Shown in pieces: positions 8,087 through 20,976 of a stretch of DNA of 64,000 bases. The translations under genes were made by a program, and so were the position numbers. Origin of the DNA: Sphingorhabdus lacus (lineage in GTDB: Bacteria > Pseudomonadota > Alphaproteobacteria > Sphingomonadales > Sphingomonadaceae); the NCBI RefSeq assembly GCF_009768975.1, contig NZ_CP035733.1, positions 1,054,001 through 1,118,000 on the forward strand. The letters are read 5' to 3'. The number at the start of each line of letters is the position of its first letter. The stretch's first letter is position 1. The notes under the pieces are model-generated. The model was not told the origin of the DNA, did no database searches, and saw nothing but the letters and a program-made list of their open reading frames with translations.

Positions 8087-9437
8087 CCTTGCGCACCCCT
8101 GCCGCGATTTTGGCAGGATTGACGAGCGCCGCCTTTTCCAGATTGGCCGCATAAGGCATCGGCACATCTTCGTTGGTCACGCGGATCACAGGTGCGTCGA
8201 GGTCGTCGAACCCGTCTTCCATACAAATGGCGACGATTTCGCTCCCGATCGAGCAGACCGGCCAGCCTTCTTCCGCAATGACGAGACGGTTTGTCTTCGC
8301 AAGGCTTGCAAGAATGGTTGCCTTGTCGAGCGGGCGGATAGTGCGCAGGTCGATGACTTCAACACTAATGCCTTCGCCAGCCAGAACTTCCGCTGCCTCC
8401 AAGGACATGCCTACCCCGATAGAATAGCTGACGAGGGTGACATCGGTCCCTTCCCGCATGATGCGCGCCTTGCCGATGGGCAAAACATGGTCATCGAGAT
8501 CGGGAATGTCGAATGTGCGGCCATACAGCAGCTCGTTTTCAAGGAATACGACCGGATCTTCGCACCGGATCGCGGCCTTCAACAGACCCTTTGCATCGGC
8601 CGCATCATAGGGACTGATAACAATCAGGCCGGGGACGCTTGCGTACCATGGCGCATAATTCTGGCTGTGCTGTGCGCCCACACGTGCAGCTGCACCGTTC
8701 GGGCCACGGAAGACAATCGGGCACCGCATCTGGCCACCCGACATATAATTGGTCTTGGCAGCCGAGTTGATGATGTGGTCGATAGCCTGCATCGCGAAGT
8801 TGAAGGTCATGAACTCGATAACCGGCCGCAATCCGCCCATCGCCGCGCCGGTTCCGATACCGGCAAAGCCATATTCGGTAATCGGCGTGTCGATGACACG
8901 GCGCGCGCCAAATTCGGCGAGCAAGCCTTGGGTGACCTTATACGCGCCTTGATATTCGGCGACTTCCTCGCCCATCACAAAGACACGGTCGTCGCGGCGC
9001 ATTTCCTCCGCCATCGCGTCGCGTAGGGCTTCGCGTAAGGTTAGTGATACCATCGCGGTTCCTGCAGGTACCGCAGGATCAGATTTTGCAACGGTCGCAA
9101 CCGGTGCCGGGGCGGCAACTACAGGCGCCGCAACAGGCGTCACGGCAACCGGAGCGGGTGCGGCAGCGGGCGGTGGCGGCGGGGTGGCCGCTTCGTCATC
9201 GCCGGCGATCAACGCGATCACCGTACCGACCTTTACGCCATCGGTGCCCTCAGGGATGGTGATCGAAGAAATGACACCTTCATCCACCGCCTCAAATTCC
9301 ATTGTCGCCTTGTCGGTTTCAATCTCAGCAAGAATATCGCCCGATTTGACGCTGTCGCCTTCTTTCACAAGCCATTTGGCGAGTGTGCCTTCTTCCATTG
9401 TTGGCGAAAGCGCAGGCATTTTAAGTTCGATTGCCAT
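8073..9437 (-). CDS. pdhB: Pyruvate dehydrogenase E1 component subunit beta with N-terminal lipoyl domain
   Basis: This is a 454-residue protein. Residues 1-78 form a biotinyl/lipoyl domain with the lipoylation lysine at K43 in [12 protein letters not shown]. An Ala/Pro/Val-rich flexible linker follows (about 88-125). The E1-beta transketolase-like domain then runs to the end ([41 protein letters not shown]). With PdhA it decarboxylates pyruvate and passes the acetyl group to E2. The lipoyl-E1beta fusion is characteristic of alphaproteobacterial PDH. The start is the ATG at 9435-9437, which overlaps the pdhA stop by one base (TGATG). E2 and E3 genes are not adjacent in the window. Confidence 0.96.
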   Translation of the reverse strand: MAIELKMPALSPTMEEGTLAKWLVKEGDSVKSGDILAEIETDKATMEFEAVDEGVISSITIPEGTDGVKVGTVIALIAGDDEAATPPPPPAAAPAPVAVTPVAAPVVAAPAPVATVAKSDPAVPAGTAMVSLTLREALRDAMAEEMRRDDRVFVMGEEVAEYQGAYKVTQGLLAEFGARRVIDTPITEYGFAGIGTGAAMGGLRPVIEFMTFNFAMQAIDHIINSAAKTNYMSGGQMRCPIVFRGPNGAAARVGAQHSQNYAPWYASVPGLIVISPYDAADAKGLLKAAIRCEDPVVFLENELLYGRTFDIPDLDDHVLPIGKARIMREGTDVTLVSYSIGVGMSLEAAEVLAGEGISVEVIDLRTIRPLDKATILASLAKTNRLVIAEEGWPVCSIGSEIVAICMEDGFDDLDAPVIRVTNEDVPMPYAANLEKAALVNPAKIAAGVRKVLGR

Positions 9438-10507
9438 CAATATTGCTCCACCAGCACGTCGGTATAAAGTTCGTTCAATTCGGGTTCGGGCGAGCTTTCC
9501 GCAAAGTCGGCTGACTCGTTCACGATGGTCCGTATTTCTTTTTCAAGCGCTTTCAATTCGTCCTCACCAACGCCCATTTCCGCGAGATAGACCTTGCAGC
9601 CTTCGATAGGATCGCTGTTGTCGCGAACCGACTGGACTTCGTCACGGCTGCGATATTTGGCCGGATCGGACATGGAATGGCCGCGGTAGCGATAGGTTTT
9701 CATTTCCAGCAAGACAGGGCCATTGCCGCCGCGTACCCATTCGAGCGCGACCTCAGCCGCGCCGCGCACGGCAAGCACGTCCATCCCGTCGACCTGAATA
9801 CCGGGAATGCGGAAGCTTTCGCCGCGGCGATACAACTGGTCTTCGGACGATGCGCGGTTGACGCTGGTACCCATGGCATATTGGTTATTTTCGATCACGA
9901 AGATGATCGGCAGTTTCCAAAGCTCGGCCATGTTGAAGCTTTCGTAGACCTGCCCCTGGTTGGAGGCACCGTCGCCGAAATAGGCAAGGCAAACGCCGCC
10001 ATCGCCGGAATATTTATGGCCAAAGGCAAGCCCCGCGCCCAGCGAGACCTGCGCGCCGACAATGCCGTGGCCGCCGTAGAATTTGTGGTCGGTCGAAAAC
10101 ATGTGCATCGACCCGCCCTTCCCGCGCGAAATCCCAGCCGCGCGGCCGGTGAGTTCGGCCATGATCACATTGGGGTCTATGCCATAAGCAAGCATATGGC
10201 CATGGTCGCGGTAGCCGGTAATCACGCTATCCTTGCCGGGCGTCAACGCCGACTGGAGCCCAATCGCGACCGCTTCCTGTCCGATGTACAAATGGCAAAA
10301 GCCGCCGATCAGCCCCAAACCGTAAAGCTGCCCCGCCTTTTCTTCAAACCGGCGGATCAGCAGCATATCGCGGTAGAATTTCAGAAGTTCTTCTTTGGTC
10401 GCCTTATAGGGAACAGGCTCGGCTGGACGCTCCCGGTTTGCGCGGGATAGATCCTCGCTGACACTCGCTTTCTTGGGGGCGGATTTCTTCGCGGGGGTCT
10501 TGGCCAA
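9437..10507 (-). CDS. pdhA: Pyruvate dehydrogenase E1 component subunit alpha
   Basis: This 356-residue protein has a Lys/Ala-rich N-terminal tail, then the E1-alpha thiamine-diphosphate domain. The ThDP/Mg signature runs from GDG (178-180) to ENN (206-208). The loop [15 protein letters not shown] is the conserved active-site loop homologous to the phosphorylated loop of the mitochondrial enzyme. Together with PdhB it catalyses the first, rate-limiting step of pyruvate conversion to acetyl-CoA. It starts 126 bp downstream of the ftsB stop, and this gap may hold its own promoter. The order eno-ftsB-pdhA-pdhB is a conserved alphaproteobacterial arrangement. Confidence 0.97.
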   Translation of the reverse strand: MAKTPAKKSAPKKASVSEDLSRANRERPAEPVPYKATKEELLKFYRDMLLIRRFEEKAGQLYGLGLIGGFCHLYIGQEAVAIGLQSALTPGKDSVITGYRDHGHMLAYGIDPNVIMAELTGRAAGISRGKGGSMHMFSTDHKFYGGHGIVGAQVSLGAGLAFGHKYSGDGGVCLAYFGDGASNQGQVYESFNMAELWKLPIIFVIENNQYAMGTSVNRASSEDQLYRRGESFRIPGIQVDGMDVLAVRGAAEVALEWVRGGNGPVLLEMKTYRYRGHSMSDPAKYRSRDEVQSVRDNSDPIEGCKVYLAEMGVGEDELKALEKEIRTIVNESADFAESSPEPELNELYTDVLVEQY

Positions 10508-10633
10508 AGCGTAATCCTCTGCTGCTATATTCAGGCGTTAAGTGTTTCCCGCCTAGTCAAATTCATGCGAGGTGAAAAGCAGTTTTCCGCTACGAAACAG
10601 GGTGCATAGCTATTCATTATGCGTTCCGGGCTA

Positions 10634-10945
10634 TTACTTTAGCGGAACGACGACCTCGTCCGGCGCGACTACGTTCAGTTCTTTGCGCATCAATTCGCCG
10701 GCAAGATCGGGATCGACATTGTCGCGGTCCAGCAAAAGTTGCCGGTTGCGCAAGGCGTCCCGCTCCTTTTTCAACTGGGCCAACTCGATTTTCCGTTCGC
10801 TCAAGGCAGCGCGATAATCGGTCCAGGCGATGATCCCCGTAGGTCCGAGCAGCGCATATGATGCGATCCCCAGCAACGCGACAAGCGCCAGCCCCGGTCC
10901 GATGACCGTTTTGACATATTGGGGATTCTTCTTGCCTTGGGCCAT
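10634..10945 (-). CDS. ftsB: Septum formation initiator family protein FtsB
   Basis: This 103-residue protein has a short cytoplasmic N-terminus, one membrane helix at about 16-36 and a coiled-coil segment at about 45-75 (LSERKIELAQLKKERDALR). A C-terminal part, DPDLAGELMRKEL, corresponds to the conserved DPxxxExxAR-type box of FtsB/DivIC. FtsB links FtsL and FtsQ in the divisome at the inner membrane. It lies 44 bp downstream of eno and upstream of pdhA, the usual alphaproteobacterial context. Sequence identity is low in this family, so the call rests on architecture plus synteny. Confidence 0.85.
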   Translation of the reverse strand: MAQGKKNPQYVKTVIGPGLALVALLGIASYALLGPTGIIAWTDYRAALSERKIELAQLKKERDALRNRQLLLDRDNVDPDLAGELMRKELNVVAPDEVVVPLK

Positions 10946-10989
10946 GCCGAATTAGAACACCATTTTCAGCGCCAAGGCAAGAATGTGGA

Positions 10990-12351
<1,362 letters not shown>

Positions 12352-12449
12352 TTATAATCTATTTTGTGGTGCTATAGTTGACTAAGGCACCTTGAATACA
12401 AATATCTGATCTGTGTAACGCCCCACCCCTAACCCCAAGGAGTTCCGAA

Positions 12450-12971
12450 ATGGTCGAAACCGCAAAACCCAAAGCTGCTGCCAAACCAGCGCCAAAGCCC
12501 AAAGCTGCCCCTAAAAAGACCACCGCCAAGACCGCTACCGCCGCAAAGCCGGCTGCAACATCCAAGGCGGTCGCCAAGGCAACACCGCCCAAGGGCAAGA
12601 CAGAGAATGTTACCGCAAAGGTGAAAACCGACATGAATGATTTCAAGGCGAAAGCCACCGACAGCGCGAAGGCTGCCGCTGAAAAGGGCAAAGAACGCGC
12701 CACCGAAGCGGTTGGCAGCATCGGCAAGCTCATCCGCGACAGCGCCGCGACGATCGATGAAAATGTAGGCAAGCAATATGGCGACTACGCTCGTGGCGCC
12801 GCCGACGCAGTCGACGGCTTTGCAACCAAGCTCGACGCAAAGGATGTCGATGCCCTCGCAGAAGATGCCCGGCAGTTCGTCCGCAAAAGCCCGGCAGTTG
12901 CCATTGGCGCAGCGGCAGCGGTAGGCTTTGTTCTGGCCCGTCTGTTCCGTTCAGGTGGCAAAGACGCCTGA
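12450..12971 (+). CDS. DUF883/YqjD-like membrane protein with histone H1-like Lys/Ala/Pro tail
   Basis: This is a 173-residue protein. Residues 1-60 are almost entirely Lys, Ala, Pro and Thr, like bacterial histone H1 tails. Residues 60-145 form amphipathic helices (ATDSAKAAAEKGKERATEAV and similar). The C-terminus has a glycine-zipper membrane segment, SPAVAIGAAAAVGFVLARLF, typical of the ElaB/YqjD/DUF883 family. E. coli members sit in the inner membrane and bind ribosomes in stationary phase. The basic tail could bind RNA or DNA; this is inference. AAGGAG lies 8 nt before the ATG. It heads a run of five small same-strand genes. Confidence 0.7.
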   Translation: MVETAKPKAAAKPAPKPKAAPKKTTAKTATAAKPAATSKAVAKATPPKGKTENVTAKVKTDMNDFKAKATDSAKAAAEKGKERATEAVGSIGKLIRDSAATIDENVGKQYGDYARGAADAVDGFATKLDAKDVDALAEDARQFVRKSPAVAIGAAAAVGFVLARLFRSGGKDA

Positions 12972-13024
12972 TTTCCATAACAGTGGCATTGCCATAGACG
13001 GCCATTGGCCGTTAAGCGGGTGGA

Positions 13025-13420
13025 ATGACGGACGAGCATCAGAACACAGACAAGGACGTGACGGACACCCAGTCCGAACCATCGCCCGTGGAACAGGTCA
13101 CACTGGTCCTCGACGATCTGCGTGCGCTTGTCCGGGCTGAGGTCGATTATTATCAGTCCCGGCTGGATTACAGCCGCCACGTGCTTCGATGGTCCTTCCG
13201 GTTCGGCGCCATCGCGGCCTTCGCGTTTAGCGGGGCGGCCATAGCGCTCGTGATCGGACTCGTGCTGACATTGTCGCCCGTGATTGGACCCGGCTGGGCC
13301 ACATTAACGGTTACGGCGGCATTCATCATCATCGGAATAATCTGCGGGTTCAAGGCACGAAAATGGCTGCGGAAGGTTTACTTCCCGGAGATTGAACGCG
13401 ATGACGACCCTATTACCTAA
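13025..13420 (+). CDS. YqjE-like phage-holin superfamily membrane protein
   Basis: This is a 131-residue protein. The acidic N-terminus (1-30) is followed by an amphipathic helix, DLRALVRAEVDYYQSRLDY. Two membrane helices follow at about 55-80 and 88-110, then a short basic tail. This matches the DUF1469/YqjE group (PF07332), which carries a holin-superfamily name but is a chromosomal membrane protein, not a phage lysis gene. In E. coli yqjE lies directly after yqjD, as here. The last 20 bases overlap the start of the next gene, indicating translational coupling. Confidence 0.72.
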   Translation: MTDEHQNTDKDVTDTQSEPSPVEQVTLVLDDLRALVRAEVDYYQSRLDYSRHVLRWSFRFGAIAAFAFSGAAIALVIGLVLTLSPVIGPGWATLTVTAAFIIIGIICGFKARKWLRKVYFPEIERDDDPIT

Positions 13421-13736
13421 GGATCCCGAGGTGACCGATCGGAAATCCGTAATCCTATCCGATGCGGAACGGCGCAACTTGCGCCGCAAGCTGCGGGGAA
13501 CTGTCGAGGTCGCGCAGGATGTTCTGCACCCGCGCAACCAGATCCGGCGGTTTCTGCAGCGGAAAAAAACGCAAGCGGTGAAGGTGTCGGAAGACGCCAC
13601 GCAACTTGCCCGCAAAAATGCACCGCTAATCGGGGCGGTCGGCTTGGGGGCAATTATATTTGCCGCCCGCCGTCCTATTTCCAATTGGCTTTCAAAGCTG
13701 CGAAAGAGTAAAAGCAACTTGCCTGACGGCAACTGA
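13401..13736 (+). CDS. Small basic protein, YqjK-like position
   Basis: This is a 111-residue basic protein starting at the ATG at 13401 inside the end of the YqjE-like gene. Residues 20-60 are highly charged (DAERRNLRRKLRG, RRFLQRKKTQ). One hydrophobic segment lies at about 76-92 (APLIGAVGLGAIIFAARR), close in style to the DUF883 C-terminal helix. It occupies the place of yqjK in the E. coli yqjDEK operon. Sequence similarity to YqjK cannot be established by eye, so the link is positional. A TTG nine bases upstream is an alternative start. Confidence 0.6.
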   Translation: MTTLLPKDPEVTDRKSVILSDAERRNLRRKLRGTVEVAQDVLHPRNQIRRFLQRKKTQAVKVSEDATQLARKNAPLIGAVGLGAIIFAARRPISNWLSKLRKSKSNLPDGN

Positions 13737-13750
13737 GACAGGAACGATAT

Positions 13751-14257
13751 ATGAGCAAGATCGGCGACAGCATCAAAACCGCGACCCACAGCGCGAAAGA
13801 AGGTCTGGCATCGGCCAAGGCCACGACAAGCAAGAAAAGTGCGGCCGCCCGTGAAAAGGCTGCAGATGCTTATGAAAAGGGCCGTGAAGCCGCCGCGCGC
13901 GGTGTTCAGCAATCGTGCGATTACGCGCATAAGGCTGCCGAGAAGACGTCGCAGGGCATCGATAAGAACCCGCTTGCCATCGTGCTGGGCGGCGTAGCGA
14001 TTGGCGCCATCGTCGGCGCCTTGCTGCCCCGCACCGAACGCGAAACCAAATTGATGGGCAAGACCGGCAAGAAGCTGAACAAAAAAGCCAAGGAAATGGC
14101 GAAGGCCGCAAAGTCGGCGGGTAAAGAGAAAGTGGACAGTCTGGGCCTGAACGGCGATGCGGTCCGTGATCAATTTAGGGACCTTGTCAGCAAAGCAGCA
14201 GAAGCGGTAAAGGCGGCGGGCGTGGCCGCTACGGAAGCGGCCAAAAAAAAGGATTAA
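13751..14257 (+). CDS. Second YqjD/DUF883-like Lys/Ala-rich protein
   Basis: This is a 168-residue protein dominated by Ala, Lys and Glu heptad-like repeats (SAKEGLASAKATTSKKSAAA, AADAYEKGREAAARG). A central membrane segment, NPLAIVLGGVAIGAIVGALL, lies at about 73-92, directly before RTERE. A second helical Lys/Ala region runs to the end. The NP-x-glycine-zipper segment is the DUF883-type anchor, here internal instead of terminal. AGGAAC precedes the ATG. It follows the YqjK-like gene by 14 bp. The composition also resembles LEA-type stress proteins, and a membrane or nucleoid tether role is only inference. Confidence 0.62.
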   Translation: MSKIGDSIKTATHSAKEGLASAKATTSKKSAAAREKAADAYEKGREAAARGVQQSCDYAHKAAEKTSQGIDKNPLAIVLGGVAIGAIVGALLPRTERETKLMGKTGKKLNKKAKEMAKAAKSAGKEKVDSLGLNGDAVRDQFRDLVSKAAEAVKAAGVAATEAAKKKD

Positions 14258-14268
14258 GGGGCAAGAAT

Positions 14269-14487
14269 TTGAGCGAAGCTAAATTGCATCTGGTGTTCGG
14301 GGGCCGGGTCAAAGACCCGCAGACACTGGAATTCACGGATCTTGAAAAGCTCGACATCGTCGGCATGTTCCCGGACTATGCATCCGCGGAAGAGGCATGG
14401 CGTGCCGCAGCACAAAAAACGGTCGACGACGCCGAAATGAAATATGTCGTCGTGCATCTGCACAAATTGCTGCAACCTCAGGAATAA
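14269..14487 (+). CDS. DUF4170 family small protein
   Basis: This is a 72-residue soluble protein. It contains FGGRVKDPQTLEFTDLEKLDIVGMFPDYASAEEAWRAAAQ and then a beta-rich end, YVVVHLHKLL, the pattern of alphaproteobacterial DUF4170 proteins. Their function is unknown. The initiation codon is TTG at 14269, chosen because AAGGGG lies about 8 nt upstream and no ATG is available before the conserved region. It is the last gene of the yqjDEK-like run, 11 bp after the preceding stop. Confidence 0.75.
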   Translation: MSEAKLHLVFGGRVKDPQTLEFTDLEKLDIVGMFPDYASAEEAWRAAAQKTVDDAEMKYVVVHLHKLLQPQE

Positions 14488-14535
14488 GGCTGCTCGGGGC
14501 GCTGCCCTTGTGCGGCGCTCCACCTATTTTGCAGT

Positions 14536-15201
14536 TCAGGCTTTGCGGTAACGCCACAAAAGCAAAGGGCGCGCCAGAAACAGGCCAGCCACAAAACCGC
14601 CGATATGCGACCAGATGGCAATAGCTATGCCCAGGCCCGGTCCGACAAATCCCAAAGCAAGATTAAGCGCAACCCATGCAAGGGTGAGGTGGATTGGTCG
14701 TGCAATATGCGCAGGCAATGGCCCCCACGCCGTTGGAGGCTTGTTGGGAAAAAGCAGAACATAGGCGCCGATAATTGCGGAAATGGCCCCGCTAGCACCG
14801 ATGGCAGGGGCCATCATATCCGCCGATAGTGGCCATTGCATCACCGCCGCCAGCCATTCTGTGCCCGCGGCAGCATAAGCGCCAATCAGATATAAGAAGA
14901 TATAGATTCCGCCGCCCAGCACACGCTCGACCATTTTTCCGATCAGCAGGAGCATGACCATATTCAATATCGCGTGCATCAGTCCGCCATGCAGGAATGC
15001 CGCCGTCAACGGCGTCAGAAATGCTGGAACAAGGAACCGAATGGCTTCAAATTGGGAGCTGTCGCCGCTCAGCCGGATCGGCCAGAGCCCGCCGGATATA
15101 ACGGCATATTCCCACCAATGCGGCACGAGCAACAGCAGCGCGATCACCAGATTGATAACCACAAGTGCGTTGGTAACAGGACCGCGCGGGAACTGCATCA
15201 T
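14536..15201 (-). CDS. Rhomboid family intramembrane serine protease
   Basis: This is a 221-residue polytopic protein. The rhomboid signatures are complete: HGGLMHAILNM in the second helix (H71, H76, N80), GASGAIS with the nucleophile S137, and the catalytic H199 in WSHIGGFVAG. Rhomboids cleave substrate transmembrane helices in the inner membrane. The gene lies downstream of greA on the same strand with 111 bp between. The start ATG at 15199-15201 gives the first helix a short cytoplasmic lead. The substrate is unknown. Confidence 0.9.
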   Translation of the reverse strand: MMQFPRGPVTNALVVINLVIALLLLVPHWWEYAVISGGLWPIRLSGDSSQFEAIRFLVPAFLTPLTAAFLHGGLMHAILNMVMLLLIGKMVERVLGGGIYIFLYLIGAYAAAGTEWLAAVMQWPLSADMMAPAIGASGAISAIIGAYVLLFPNKPPTAWGPLPAHIARPIHLTLAWVALNLALGFVGPGLGIAIAIWSHIGGFVAGLFLARPLLLWRYRKA

Positions 15202-15312
15202 CGGTCTCCCAATGGAACTACGGCGTATCGCATTCCAGAAACCTCATTCAAAACCAGGCCGCTCTGCTCTTGGGCGGAAAAGGCGGCATGATTTTGATGT
15301 GTCGGGGTCAAA

Positions 15313-15789
15313 TCAGATAAACTCGATCTTCGACACGAGATAATATTTGTCGCCTGACGGCACGGTCAACTCGATTTCGTCTTCGACGACACGGCCGATC
15401 AACGCACGGCCCAATGGCGAATTATAGGAAATCCGGCCAGCCTTTGCGTCGGCTTCGGTTTCGCCCACCAACTGGTAGCGTACAGGCTTATCGTCTTCGT
15501 CCAGCAAGGTGACGGTGGCGCCAAAAACGATCTTGTCGCCCGACAAGGTCGTGGGATCGATAATTTGCGCACGGCCAATCTTGTCCTCGATTTCGGAAAT
15601 CGCGGCTTCAACCTGACCCTGACGTTCCTTGGCAGCGTGATACTCGGCATTTTCCGACAAATCGCCATGCGCACGCGCTTCCTCGATTGCTTCCACAATC
15701 ATAGGGCGCTCATCGCGGAGGCGCTTCAGGTCGGTCGTCAGCTTTTCATAGCCTTCGGCCAACATCGGATATTTTTCAAAACTCGCCAT
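15313..15789 (-). CDS. greA: Transcription elongation factor GreA
   Basis: This is a 158-residue protein with an N-terminal coiled coil and a C-terminal FKBP-like domain. The coil tip carries [16 protein letters not shown], with the acidic residues D43 and E46 that insert into the RNA polymerase secondary channel and stimulate cleavage of backtracked RNA. Length matches E. coli GreA. It is 96 bp downstream of carB on the same strand, giving the carA-carB-greA order common in alphaproteobacteria. Confidence 0.96.
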   Translation of the reverse strand: MASFEKYPMLAEGYEKLTTDLKRLRDERPMIVEAIEEARAHGDLSENAEYHAAKERQGQVEAAISEIEDKIGRAQIIDPTTLSGDKIVFGATVTLLDEDDKPVRYQLVGETEADAKAGRISYNSPLGRALIGRVVEDEIELTVPSGDKYYLVSKIEFI

Positions 15790-15885
15790 TTTGGCTGCCC
15801 TTCGTCACAAAAACTTCCCCACCGGAGGAGCGGTCAAACCCATCCGATATGCAGTTTCAAATTTAGGGGAGAGATACTGCTTCCC

Positions 15886-19206
<3,321 letters not shown>

Positions 19207-19209
19207 TCT

Positions 19210-19551
19210 CTATTCCATGCTCACATAGGCTTCGGCGCCCATGCGCTCAAACTCTTCCGTTATGCATGAAAAGGCCGATGTGCCCTCTGCCTGGCTGAGC
19301 TTGATCATTACGCCACTGGTGCCTTTTGTTTCTTCTACGGTCATGGTCACGCCATCAACGACAGACGTTTCGGATGTTGTCGAGGGGCCGAAACGCGCGG
19401 TCTGCAGCTTGCAGTTGGCCTTTAACTCGGCAAATTGCGCTTCGGTCATCGCCGTTTTGGGCCCCGAACTGCCACTGCCCGCCCCCCCGCACGCGCCGAG
19501 GAGCAGCGTCGCGCTGGAAATAAAGACGATGTTGGCGCGTTCGAAGCTCAA
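19210..19551 (-). CDS. Small lipoprotein encoded between carA and carB
   Basis: This is a 113-residue protein with a hydrophobic N-terminus and a lipobox, LLLGACGG, with acylation at C21, so it is exported and lipid-anchored. A Gly/Ser-rich linker follows, then a small domain with two cysteines (C47 and C95) that could pair. I do not recognise the domain. The only plausible start is TTG at 19549-19551, which overlaps the carA stop as TTGA. The gene is therefore translationally coupled to carA and ends 3 bp before carB. Insertion of an envelope lipoprotein between the subunits of a cytosolic enzyme is unexpected. Confidence 0.72.
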   Translation of the reverse strand: MSFERANIVFISSATLLLGACGGAGSGSSGPKTAMTEAQFAELKANCKLQTARFGPSTTSETSVVDGVTMTVEETKGTSGVMIKLSQAEGTSAFSCITEEFERMGAEAYVSME

Positions 19552-20792
19552 CCCATCATCCCCGCAAATTTCTCGAACAGATAATGGCTATCCTGCGGCC
19601 CAGGAGAGGCCTCGGGGTGATATTGCACGCTGAACGCGGGCTGATCGACGAGTTCAAAGCCGCAATTTGACCCGTCAAACAGACTGGTATGCGTCGCTTT
19701 GGCATTGGCTGGGAGCGTGTCCGCATCGACAGCAAAGCCGTGGTTCATGCTCGTAATCTCGACCCCGCCGTCGGACAGGCGCTTGACCGGATGGTTCGCG
19801 CCGCGGTGGCCCTGATGCATCTTCTCCGTCGTCGCGCCGACCGCGAGGGCGAGCATCTGGTGGCCGAGGCAAATGCCGAACAGCGGCTTTTTCGTGGCCA
19901 ACCATTGCTGAATGACCGGCACCGCATAGACGCCGGTTGCTGCAGGGTCGCCAGGGCCGTTGGACAGGAACAAGCCATCCGGCGCGTGCGCCATGATCTC
20001 GTCAAAGGCTGCCGTCGCCGGTACCACCGTCACGTCACAACCGACATCGACCAGATTGCGCAGGATATTGTGCTTGATGCCATAATCGATGGCAACGACC
20101 TTGGGTTTTTGCCTTCGGGGTGTCTCGACTTCGCTCGACACGAACGGAGTTATAGAACTGCCATCACCTTCACCGTTCGTGTCGAGCGAAGTCGAGACAC
20201 CCATCGGCCCTGCATAACCCTCGCCAAGCTTCCACAAACCCTGGTCCCAGCCATAGGTCTGCAAGGCCGTGACATCTTTCGCCAGATCCATTCCTTCCAG
20301 CCCGGCCCAGGCCTTGGCCTGCGCGAGCAAAGCGGGAATGTCGAACTTGCCGCTCGAAGAATGCGCAATGACGGCATTCGGCGCTCCATTGATGCGGATC
20401 AGGCGGGTCAGCGCGCGGGTGTCGACGCCGGAGATACCGATGCGGCCATTGGCCTTCATCCAGGCATCAAAATGCTGCGTGCTGCGGAAATTCGACGGAT
20501 CGGTCACATCCTGACGCACGATCGCGCCCAGCGCATGGGGGTTCAGCGCCTCCACATCCTCTGGGTTGGCACCGACATTGCCGATATGGGGAAAGGTGAA
20601 GTTGATGATCTGCCCGGCATAGGACGGGTCGGTCATGACCTCTTGATAGCCGGTCATAGCGGTGTTGAAGCAGACTTCGCCCACCGCCTGTCCTTCGGCG
20701 CCAAAGCCCCTACCCCAGACAACCTCGCCAGACGCCAATACCAATACGCCTGTCGCTCCGGTGGGCGCGCGCGTAGAGGTGGGGTCGGCCAT
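19548..20792 (-). CDS. carA: Carbamoyl-phosphate synthase small subunit (glutaminase)
   Basis: This 414-residue protein has an N-terminal CarA-specific domain (about 14-190) and a C-terminal class I glutamine amidotransferase domain (about 231-412). The triad is C308 in GICLGHQML and H392/E394 in YHPEASPGP. The oxyanion strand LSNGPGDP is intact. It supplies ammonia to CarB. The protein is about 25-30 residues longer than usual. The extra part, residues 198-227 between the domains, is encoded by a perfect palindromic repeat (20118-20202) read in frame. Both catalytic halves look intact, so the enzyme is probably active with a longer linker. Confidence 0.95.
   Translation of the reverse strand: MADPTSTRAPTGATGVLVLASGEVVWGRGFGAEGQAVGEVCFNTAMTGYQEVMTDPSYAGQIINFTFPHIGNVGANPEDVEALNPHALGAIVRQDVTDPSNFRSTQHFDAWMKANGRIGISGVDTRALTRLIRINGAPNAVIAHSSSGKFDIPALLAQAKAWAGLEGMDLAKDVTALQTYGWDQGLWKLGEGYAGPMGVSTSLDTNGEGDGSSITPFVSSEVETPRRQKPKVVAIDYGIKHNILRNLVDVGCDVTVVPATAAFDEIMAHAPDGLFLSNGPGDPAATGVYAVPVIQQWLATKKPLFGICLGHQMLALAVGATTEKMHQGHRGANHPVKRLSDGGVEITSMNHGFAVDADTLPANAKATHTSLFDGSNCGFELVDQPAFSVQYHPEASPGPQDSHYLFEKFAGMMG
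20118..20202. repeat. 30-bp perfect inverted repeat inserted inside carA
   Basis: The left arm 20118-20147 and right arm 20173-20202 are exact reverse complements (30 of 30), separated by 25 nt. Each arm also contains a short internal hairpin (GTGTC with GACAC). The arm core CTCGACTTCGCTCGAC resembles a dispersed palindrome I recall from sphingomonad intergenic regions. Length is compatible with the carA frame and no stop codon is introduced. The element encodes CarA residues 198-227. Confidence 0.9.
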
Positions 20793-20908
20793 GATTGGGG
20801 TCGCTCCGGTCAGAAGATTGCAGCAATGTCGCTAAGGCACCGCGCCTAGACATGGCGGGCGGAGGCGTCAATGCGGAAAACGAGAAAGTTGTGGAATAGT
20901 CGCCGGAG

Positions 20909-20923
20909 AAGTTCAGGGTGACG
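20909..20923 (+). repeat. Half-site of the dispersed palindrome seen at 39.4 kb
   Basis: Fifteen bases, AAGTTCAGGGTGACG, are identical to 39482-39496, the right end of the double palindrome between sdhE and mfd. No matching left half is seen nearby. It lies in the 184-bp divergent gap between carA and the yqeY-like gene and may be a decayed copy of the same element. Confidence 0.5.
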
Positions 20924-20976
20924 AAAAATGGATGTTCGTCTAACGCACTTCTTCTTCAAAAATTCGGAAAACAAAA

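Noticed and set aside
13025-13420. Prophage holin and therefore a prophage
   Set aside because: The holin-superfamily name comes from the YqjE group. No phage structural, integrase or lysis genes are nearby.
20793-20976. Pyrimidine-responsive leader upstream of carA
   Set aside because: I could not find a leader peptide or terminator-antiterminator pair in the divergent gap.
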